Source of the DNA: Clostridia bacterium
GTDB lineage: Bacteria > Bacillota > Clostridia > Oscillospirales > CAG-272
Direction: 5' to 3'
Assembly (NCBI GenBank): GCA_017624795.1
Contig: JAGAMJ010000174.1
Span: 1 to 10,962, forward strand
DNA: 10,962 nucleotides
Part shown: positions 6,015-10,962 of the stretch, one piece after another
Layout: each line of letters opens with the position of its first letter
How positions within the stretch are numbered: the first letter of the stretch is position 1
Notes under the pieces: model-generated
What the model saw: the letters and a program-made list of their open reading frames with translations, nothing else
What the model was told of the DNA's origin: nothing
Database searches by the model: none
Program-made: the position numbers and the translations under genes

Positions 6015-6745
6015 GTTTCCTCTCCCTTATATTTGTGAAAAACGGTGGAAAAGCCACGGATCTTGTATCCGTAATCAAGATTTGCCGTCAGTGAGCTCAA
6101 ATTGTTGGTCACCACGTAAGTATCGCTGAATTTTGCGCCCCGCTTTACGGCTTCCTCTACGGGCTTGATCACAATATTGACGCCAAGTCCGCTGCGTATA
6201 TGGCTTTCGTACATACCCGCAAGGAAGGGATAATAGACGTCATCGCTCAGCTTTTTGAAGGTGAAGAAGCCGATCGCCTTTTCCTTGTAGATCAGCTTGA
6301 AAAGCTCGCACCCACGGGCAAGCTCGTCCCCGATCCAATTGATATAGCGCTGATTTGCGATCTCCACGCCAAACGACGGGTGCAACGCGATGCGGTCGGT
6401 CGTAAACATACCCTTTTTGATCTCTGCATACAGCTGTGCCACGTCGTCCTCGTTCATTTTCTGATAGGAAACGCAATCCGTCATTCTTTTTTGCAGGGGG
6501 CTGAGTGGGATCGCTTTGAGATCATGGATCAAATGAAAAGCGGTTTCCACGTACACGTACCCAAGCTCCTGCATCAAAAAATGCAGGTCGGATCGCCCTG
6601 CCGGGATCTTCACCACGTTATAAACTTTTTCGTTTTCCTTGATCTTTTGCGCGACAAGCGCGGCAGTATCCTGTGCTTCCAGCTCAAACTCTACCGTATC
6701 GACGCCCAAATTCCGTTTTTCCCAAAAAGCATCAATGACTTTCAT
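6008..6745 (-). CDS. GNAT-family N-acetyltransferase, WecD-like
   Basis: A 245-residue protein with an N-terminal region of about 95 residues of unclear fold and a C-terminal GNAT domain (~96-240). The segment FTTDRIALHPSFG...NQRYINWI at 114-138 matches the style of WecD (TDP-fucosamine acetyltransferase) and related sugar N-acetyltransferases. The acetyl-CoA pyrophosphate loop is expected at about 180-190; RSGLGV (184-189) is a slightly irregular version of the Q/RxxGxG/A motif, and TNNLSSLTANLDYGYK (213-228) is the usual closing helix-strand. Likely role: N-acylation of an amino sugar bound to nucleotide or lipid in glycan synthesis; acyl donor could be acetyl-CoA or the carrier-protein thioester made next door. 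Start at 6745, with GAGAGGG eight bases upstream; it is 12 bases after the glycosyltransferase stop. Confidence 0.75.
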   Translation of the reverse strand: MKVIDAFWEKRNLGVDTVEFELEAQDTAALVAQKIKENEKVYNVVKIPAGRSDLHFLMQELGYVYVETAFHLIHDLKAIPLSPLQKRMTDCVSYQKMNEDDVAQLYAEIKKGMFTTDRIALHPSFGVEIANQRYINWIGDELARGCELFKLIYKEKAIGFFTFKKLSDDVYYPFLAGMYESHIRSGLGVNIVIKPVEEAVKRGAKFSDTYVVTNNLSSLTANLDYGYKIRGFSTVFHKYKGEETC

Positions 6746-6757
6746 AAGCCCTCTCTT

Positions 6758-7717
6758 TTACTGCTCCGTGTTATTTTTATCCTCGGTATTGATCGTTCGC
6801 TTCACCACGTATTGCGGTGTGTTGTTCAGGCAGATATAAATTCTGCCGACGTATTCGCCGATCAGCCCCAGCATGATCATAATGATGCCGCCCACAAACA
6901 GCAATACGGCGATCACGGACGTGTAGCCGGACAAAATTCTGGGGTTCAGAATTTTTCTGACCACGGCGAAAACACCCATAGCAAACCCGATAAAGGCGCT
7001 CAAAAAGCCCATAAAGGTCGACAGACGCAAGGGCTTGACCGAAAACGCGGTAAAGCCGTTCATCCAAAGGGAAAGACTTTTTTTCAACGTAAAGCCGGTC
7101 GCTTTGCCGTCTGCTCTGCCGCGCTCCTCCATTTGCACCACGGCGATGCGCTTGGTCACGCGATAGATCAGTCCCTCCAAATACGGGAAGGGCTTGTCAT
7201 ACTTGATGATCTCTTCCATAACGAAGCGCTTCATCACGCTGAAATTTTCAAAGCGCAAGCTTTTGGGCTTGCCCAGCATGATCGACGACATCATCAAATT
7301 GACGTTGCTGCCCATATTTTTCACAAAGGACTGCTTCTTTTGATAATAGTTCGCGGTCGCGAAATCACACTCGTCCCGCTCGACCGGCTCGACCAAGCGC
7401 CACAGCTCGTTCACGGGGCACTGATAATCGTCGTCAACGTTGACGATATACTCGCCCTTTGCGTAGGAAAAGCCCGCAAGCACCGCTGCGTGCTTGCCCA
7501 TATTTTTGGCAAAGTCGATCACCTTGATCTTCGAGTTCTGCTCTGCCAATCCTTGCAGCACCGCATAGACGCCGTCGGGAGAGCAGTCATTGACGCAAAC
7601 GATCTCGTAATCGTATTCCTCACGCTGTGAAACGGTTGAAATGATCTCGTCAACCACCTTTTCAATGGTCAGCTCACTTCGATAGCACGGTATCACAAAG
7701 CTTAAAAGAGTTTTCAT
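6758..7717 (-). CDS. Family 2 glycosyltransferase, GtrB/ArnC/DPM1 type
   Basis: A 319-residue membrane enzyme likely to move a sugar from a nucleotide donor to polyprenyl phosphate, on the cytoplasmic face. N-terminal GT-A domain: LSFVIPCYRSE (5-15), VNDCSPDG (42-49), NMGKHAAVLAGFSYAKGEY (72-90), metal-binding VDDDYQCP (94-101), and ERGRADGKATGF (198-209). Two C-terminal hydrophobic helices (about 233-253 and 266-288) are followed by GEYVGRIYICLNNTPQYVV, a signature of GtrB and ArnC relatives. The frame is open to 7798, but the family start MKTLLSFVIP at 7717 has AAGGCGG at 7722-7728 and begins ten bases after the carrier-protein stop, so I use it. Its presence ties the carrier-protein pathway to a cell-surface polysaccharide or glycoprotein and not to free metabolites. 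Confidence 0.92.
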   Translation of the reverse strand: MKTLLSFVIPCYRSELTIEKVVDEIISTVSQREEYDYEIVCVNDCSPDGVYAVLQGLAEQNSKIKVIDFAKNMGKHAAVLAGFSYAKGEYIVNVDDDYQCPVNELWRLVEPVERDECDFATANYYQKKQSFVKNMGSNVNLMMSSIMLGKPKSLRFENFSVMKRFVMEEIIKYDKPFPYLEGLIYRVTKRIAVVQMEERGRADGKATGFTLKKSLSLWMNGFTAFSVKPLRLSTFMGFLSAFIGFAMGVFAVVRKILNPRILSGYTSVIAVLLFVGGIIMIMLGLIGEYVGRIYICLNNTPQYVVKRTINTEDKNNTEQ

Positions 7718-7727
7718 ACAACCCGCC

Positions 7728-7964
7728 TTAAATCGTCTTTTCGTATTTTGCAAGGATCTCCTTGCCCTTCTCGTAAGAGCTGAAATCGATGATGTCATCG
7801 GTATCCATCATGATGTCAAACGCGTCCTCCAACAAGGAAACCAGGTTCATGTGTCCAACGCTGTCCCAGTTTGCGATTCCCTGGTATTCAAGACCTGCAA
7901 GGTCGGCTTCCTCTACGCCGAAGGCCTCCTTAAATGCGTTGTTGTAAAGCTCAAGATTTGTCAT
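7728..7964 (-). CDS. Acyl carrier protein
   Basis: A 78-residue acidic helical protein. The phosphopantetheine attachment site is Ser35 in NWDSVGHMNL, in place of the fatty-acid ACP form DSLDxVE; this WDSxGHM version is usual in carrier proteins of secondary and polysaccharide clusters. The second part is rich in Asp and Glu (SLLEDAFDIMMDTDD). It would carry a thioester between the AMP ligase or LuxE-like protein and the LuxC-like reductase. GTG-initiated reading from 7994 adds ten residues, but the ATG at 7962-7964 has a near-perfect GGAGG at 7971-7975, so the short form is chosen. Unlike its neighbours it does not overlap the preceding gene: it has its own 51-base AT-rich leader, which may raise its translation. 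Confidence 0.9.
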   Translation of the reverse strand: MTNLELYNNAFKEAFGVEEADLAGLEYQGIANWDSVGHMNLVSLLEDAFDIMMDTDDIIDFSSYEKGKEILAKYEKTI

Positions 7965-8015
7965 AACGTCCTCCAAAAAAATTAAATTTTTCACCTTTCG
8001 GTGTTTGTTTCATAC
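7965..8015 (-). promoter_or_regulatory. AT-rich leader and ribosome binding site for the carrier protein
   Basis: The only sizeable gap of the right operon. On the minus strand it holds CACC-GAAA-GGTG (a four-pair stem with a GNRA loop), then an A/T tract AAAAATTTAATTTTT that can fold on itself, then GGAGG seven bases before the ATG. AU-rich sequence ahead of a strong site is known to raise translation of small abundant proteins; no -10/-35 pair is convincing here. Confidence 0.35.
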
Positions 8016-9221
8016 TTAAAAATCGATAATTCTTGACATTTGGCTGATCAGGTCATAGCCGTCCCAAACAAGCGTAAAATCGGCAGTCTTTCCGATCGGA
8101 ACGATGCGATCGACGCCCGAAAGCCCGTTGGACAGAATAAACTCGGCAATTTTATCCTTGATCTCGCCAAAATAGGAAATGGTCTGATACTTGCGCGTGA
8201 TGATGTCCCGCAAGGCGTTCAGATCCGTCGCGGCATACTCGAAAAAGCTGCCGCCCGCGCATCTGTAATCGATCACGTCGGCACGAAGATGACTGACGCG
8301 AATACGGCTGATCAAATTGTCGCGCCAGGGCTTGATCTCGGCGCCGAGGTCGATCGCACAACGGCAAGCTGCCGTGTATTTATCCACGGCGATGACCGGC
8401 TCGACGGTGTATTTGCCCTGCAAGCTTTCGTGAATGGCAGTCCAGAAGCGCTCCGACGCCTGCTGCGCCTCTTCCTCGCTGCCAAGCCAATAGATCAGGC
8501 GCGGCGAGGAGCAAGCGTTCTGGTCGTACAGATAGGTGTCGTTGTAAAAATCGCGTGCGATCTGCGTCATATTTTCCGCCGCGCACATCGCCTTTGCGTC
8601 GAACACCGCGATCGAATAGCGATCGGCAAACGCGATCTCGATCGATCTTGGGGGAAGCGGCGACTGTCTGATCTCCGAAATGGTCGCGTCACCGCCCCAG
8701 ATGACTCTTACGTCTGAAAGCGAGGAAAAATAATCGTTGATCTCCTTGCTTCGGGGATAGCGCACCACGGTGATATAGTCGTGCAGCGATTTGAAGCGAT
8801 CCTGCGCGAAAACGCGATTCATACATTCGCAGACAAGATCGATCTGCCGAAAGGGCTTGGCAGAGGCGCGCACGATGCAGGCGTTGCCCGCAAGGAACGC
8901 AGCGACCATACTGTATGCAAAGTTGATCGGCACGTTGGAGGGGGCGATATGGAAGGACACGCCGCGCCCCAATCTGTTTTCGATCTTACCCTGATACGCT
9001 TCCTTCAACCTCGATACGTTTCCCTTGCGGCAAAAGAAGCCAAACGTGATCACGTCGGGATATTGCCTTGACTCGGGATTTTTCATAATTTCCGAAGAAA
9101 GCTCCGCCAAAAAGTCGCACGCCTGCTGTGAAAAGGGTGTCAGCTTTGGAAGTGAGGGCAGCAGCTCAAAATCGGCTGTTCCCCTGCACAGATACTGTAT
9201 CTCATTTGAATTTGGTAGCAT
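8016..9221 (-). CDS. LuxC-type acyl-CoA/acyl-carrier reductase
   Basis: A 401-residue protein of the LuxC family (aldehyde-dehydrogenase fold), which reduces an acyl thioester or acyl-enzyme with NADPH to an aldehyde. The conserved points are LGRGVSFHIAPSNVPINF (85-102, family nucleotide region), RASAKP (118-123), VIWGGDA (173-179), and the active-site Cys237 in DQNACSSPR, which takes the acyl group before reduction. The C-terminal LSGVDRIVPIG and DFTLVWDGYDLISQMSRI are also LuxC-like. It overlaps the LuxE-like gene by 20 bases, starting at the ATG 9221, with GGGGG further upstream than usual, so coupling is likely. LuxC and LuxE work as partners in bioluminescent bacteria, but no luciferase (LuxA/B) or transferase (LuxD) is seen here, so the aldehyde is for another use. 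Confidence 0.92.
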   Translation of the reverse strand: MLPNSNEIQYLCRGTADFELLPSLPKLTPFSQQACDFLAELSSEIMKNPESRQYPDVITFGFFCRKGNVSRLKEAYQGKIENRLGRGVSFHIAPSNVPINFAYSMVAAFLAGNACIVRASAKPFRQIDLVCECMNRVFAQDRFKSLHDYITVVRYPRSKEINDYFSSLSDVRVIWGGDATISEIRQSPLPPRSIEIAFADRYSIAVFDAKAMCAAENMTQIARDFYNDTYLYDQNACSSPRLIYWLGSEEEAQQASERFWTAIHESLQGKYTVEPVIAVDKYTAACRCAIDLGAEIKPWRDNLISRIRVSHLRADVIDYRCAGGSFFEYAATDLNALRDIITRKYQTISYFGEIKDKIAEFILSNGLSGVDRIVPIGKTADFTLVWDGYDLISQMSRIIDF

Positions 9222-10287
9222 AGGTATCGCTGCACCCCCTTACCTCGGCGTTCTTTATTCTGCCCAAGATCGAAAAATATTTTCCTTTTCTGCCGCAGGG
9301 ACAATCGTCCTCGCCCAATACAATGCCTTCGTCCTCGGTCAGCAGCGCGTGTCCCGGATAGGATTTGGGAAGGACCGAAACGACCTCGATCAAGCCCTTC
9401 TCACCCTTTTCGCACACAGAAAAATCCGATGCGCGGCGCGTGATGACATCCGAAAAGATGCTGGCGTGCAGGTGGCCGCATTCACATTCCATATAGATCG
9501 TGCCGGTCTGCTCGACCATGCCGTAATAATCATATACACGTTGAATGCCGCAAACATCGCGCAGCGCCGCCTTGAACTCGGCGGGAGAAACCTTTTTGTC
9601 GACCAGCTTTTTCCAACCGCCGCCGTGGATCAGTATACCGCGCGATAGGTCAGGACGGTATCCGCTTTTTTTCAGCTCCTCATAAAAATGCTGCCAGATC
9701 ATAAAGGTAAAGCCAAACAGGAAAATGTCTTCCCCCTTATGCTTTTCCAAAAACGCGGTCAGCCCCTCGACGTCCAGCTCCATATTTTCGTTGAGCGCGT
9801 ATATCTTGTCGCGTCCGAACATCTGAAAGCCCAGAATGCCCGCACCGCGTGCAGAAAACATAGCGCGGTTTTTGACAATGGCGGAGGTGTCTAAAATGAT
9901 CATGGGAAGACGCGTGCTGCCCAGATAAGAGCTGACGATCTTGGTCAAGGTCTTTGTCTGATTGGCAGATGCTTCTCTATCCAGAAAGATCTTGGAAACC
10001 TGCTGGCCCGTTGTACCCGACGAGGTCATCGTCTTTACGACACTGTCCTCGGCGATACTGCGAAGCTCGTATTCCTTGAACAGTCTGACCGGCAAGCACG
10101 GAAGATCATAATAGCTTTCTGTCGCCGCGATATCGTAGGAAAGACCGTCGATGATCCTTCTGTACCCTTCGCAGTTCTCATAATGGTGTGCGGAAAGCTC
10201 CTTTAACACGCCCGTGAGAAAGGTGTGCTTTTGGTCTTTGTCCATAGAGTACGGCGGGATCGAAAGTATTTCGTCGTAATTAACCAT
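9202..10287 (-). CDS. LuxE-type acyl-protein synthetase
   Basis: A 361-residue member of the LuxE/PaaK adenylate-forming group. LuxE uses ATP to adenylate a carboxylic acid and carries the acyl group on a cysteine before passing it to LuxC. Seen here: PCLPVRLFKEYEL (63-75), phosphate loop MTSSGTTG (87-94), LIHGGGWKK (219-227), YYGMVEQTGTIYMEC (254-268), Cys-rich CPCGRKG (329-335), and Cys352 in RGCSDTY close to the C terminus, which sits where the acyl-accepting cysteine of LuxE is expected. I chose ATG 10285-10287 with GGAGGAG just upstream and an eight-base overlap with the ligase stop; the frame is open 19 more codons upstream. Substrate not known; the chain specificity of LuxE cannot be read from sequence by eye. 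Confidence 0.9.
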   Translation of the reverse strand: MVNYDEILSIPPYSMDKDQKHTFLTGVLKELSAHHYENCEGYRRIIDGLSYDIAATESYYDLPCLPVRLFKEYELRSIAEDSVVKTMTSSGTTGQQVSKIFLDREASANQTKTLTKIVSSYLGSTRLPMIILDTSAIVKNRAMFSARGAGILGFQMFGRDKIYALNENMELDVEGLTAFLEKHKGEDIFLFGFTFMIWQHFYEELKKSGYRPDLSRGILIHGGGWKKLVDKKVSPAEFKAALRDVCGIQRVYDYYGMVEQTGTIYMECECGHLHASIFSDVITRRASDFSVCEKGEKGLIEVVSVLPKSYPGHALLTEDEGIVLGEDDCPCGRKGKYFSILGRIKNAEVRGCSDTYATKFK

Positions 10288-10962
10288 ACAGCTCCTCCAA
10301 TTTAGAGTACAGGACCTTGCCCGAATCGTTTCGGGGGATCTCATTGATCATCACAACGTCAAAGGCGGAACGGTTCAAGCCGACCTTTGCGCTGATAAAT
10401 GCGAGCGCTTCCTCCGCGCTCTTGCCGCAGGAGAATTCCATATAGATGCGCAGCAGGTCATCTCTGCCGCCGCACACGCACCGAAAGCCCTCTTTGTTCA
10501 GCAGCCCCTCGGTTTCGTCAAGGTTCACGCGATTGCCAAAGAGCTTCAAGAAGCGCTTCTTTCGCCCGACGATATAGTAAAAGCCGTCGTCATCTCTTTT
10601 TGCCATATCACCCGTTTGAAGAACGCCGTGGCGCTGATCATCGCTGGCAAGATCGCACGCAGACGTCGCATAGCCGAGCGTGACGTTATCGCCCTCGTAG
10701 ACCAGCTCCCCTACGGTTTCGCTCTCCTCGATCAAGGCATCGTTTGCGTCGATCAGGGAAAGCTTGCCACCGGGGATCGCGATACCGATGCTTGCCGTTT
10801 TATCGAAGATCGATTCCCAAGGCAGGTACGTCATTCTTGCTGTCGCCTCGGTCTGTCCGTACATCACGATGAAGCGGATCCCCTTATCCCGACAGATCTC
10901 TGCGAATTCCAGAACAAGCTCCTTCGAGAGCTTGCCGCCCGCCTGCGTCAGGTATTTCAGGG
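10280..10962 (-). CDS. AMP-forming acyl ligase, C-terminal part (runs off the window)
   Basis: About 226 C-terminal residues of an ANL-superfamily ligase; the N-terminal part lies to the right of base 10962. Visible motifs: LTQAGGKLSKE near the edge, MYGQTEATARMTYLP (motif binding adenine), LQTGDMAKRDDDGF with the ribose-binding Asp, hinge GRKKRFLKLFGNRV, and PRNDSGKVLYSKLEELYG at the C terminus with the catalytic Lys in SGK. It activates a carboxylic acid as acyl-AMP and passes it to CoA or, more likely in this cluster, to the phosphopantetheine of the carrier protein. The GQTEATARM form is one I associate with ligases in clustered carrier-protein systems and not with acetyl-CoA synthetase. 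Internal methionine/GTG at 10867 is not a start: the frame is open and protein-like to the window edge. Confidence 0.9.
   Translation of the reverse strand, partial: LKYLTQAGGKLSKELVLEFAEICRDKGIRFIVMYGQTEATARMTYLPWESIFDKTASIGIAIPGGKLSLIDANDALIEESETVGELVYEGDNVTLGYATSACDLASDDQRHGVLQTGDMAKRDDDGFYYIVGRKKRFLKLFGNRVNLDETEGLLNKEGFRCVCGGRDDLLRIYMEFSCGKSAEEALAFISAKVGLNRSAFDVVMINEIPRNDSGKVLYSKLEELYG

Noticed and set aside
6200..7630. Open plus-strand frame of 476 codons opposite the acetyltransferase and glycosyltransferase
   Set aside because: It has no domain logic, is rich in His, Gln and Asp in the way antisense frames are, starts and ends inside well-supported minus-strand genes, and has no ribosome binding site. 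It is an antisense shadow.
7718..7798. Longer glycosyltransferase start (27 extra Arg-rich residues)
   Set aside because: Would lie inside the carrier-protein gene; the family starts directly before the LSFVIPCY strand.
8040..8717. Plus-strand frame of 225 codons opposite the LuxC-like gene
   Set aside because: Antisense to a gene with a clear catalytic motif; sequence is low in hydrophobic pattern and has no start signal.
8016..10287. Bioluminescence (lux) operon
   Set aside because: LuxC- and LuxE-like genes are present but no luciferase or LuxD; ACP, ligase and glycan genes point to another use.
1..10962. CRISPR array, insertion sequence, rRNA
   Set aside because: No regularly spaced repeats, no transposase-like frame with terminal repeats, and no rRNA-like segment were seen on either strand.

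Overview
The window reads as chromosomal DNA of an uncultured anaerobic Bacillota (Clostridia-like) bacterium. The signs are strong AGGAGG-type ribosome binding sites, tightly overlapped operons, a split two-subunit transketolase, an XRE/sugar-kinase fusion with murQ, and GtrB-type and LuxE/LuxC-type genes of the sort found in surface-glycan clusters. Every convincing gene is on the minus strand, so transcription runs from high to low coordinates. The genus cannot be told from the sequence.

Right part (10962 down to 2827) is one long operon whose start lies outside the window: AMP-forming acyl ligase (partial), LuxE-type acyl-protein synthetase, LuxC-type acyl reductase, 78-residue acyl carrier protein, family-2 glycosyltransferase with two C-terminal membrane helices, WecD-like N-acetyltransferase, SDR reductase, transketolase N subunit, transketolase C subunit, and a metallo-beta-lactamase-fold hydrolase. 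Most neighbours overlap by 1 to 20 bases; the clearest break is 51 bases ahead of the carrier protein. The set looks like a pathway that activates a carboxylic acid, loads it on a carrier, reduces it to an aldehyde, may extend it by two carbons with transketolase, reduces the ketone, and places or N-acylates a sugar on a lipid-linked glycan. The product is not known and the order of steps is inference.

Middle (2521-2826) has no protein gene but is dense. It holds a 16-bp perfect bidirectional terminator that closes the operon, a plus-strand 3' fragment of a tRNA-Leu(CAG) running from the anticodon loop to the CCA end, which looks like the remnant of an attachment site, and a minus-strand promoter overlapped by a dyad operator candidate with a second dyad upstream.

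Left part (2520 down to 1) is a separate, AT-richer operon: an XRE DNA-binding domain fused to a BadF/NagK-type amino-sugar kinase, MurQ (MurNAc-6-phosphate etherase), and the start of a DUF6259-like glycosidase. Together they suggest uptake and breakdown of MurNAc- or GlcNAc-containing glycans with a kinase-linked regulator controlling its own operon. The orientation of the tRNA fragment implies that, if it is an attachment scar, this left side is the inserted side and the terminator and polysaccharide operon are the older flank.
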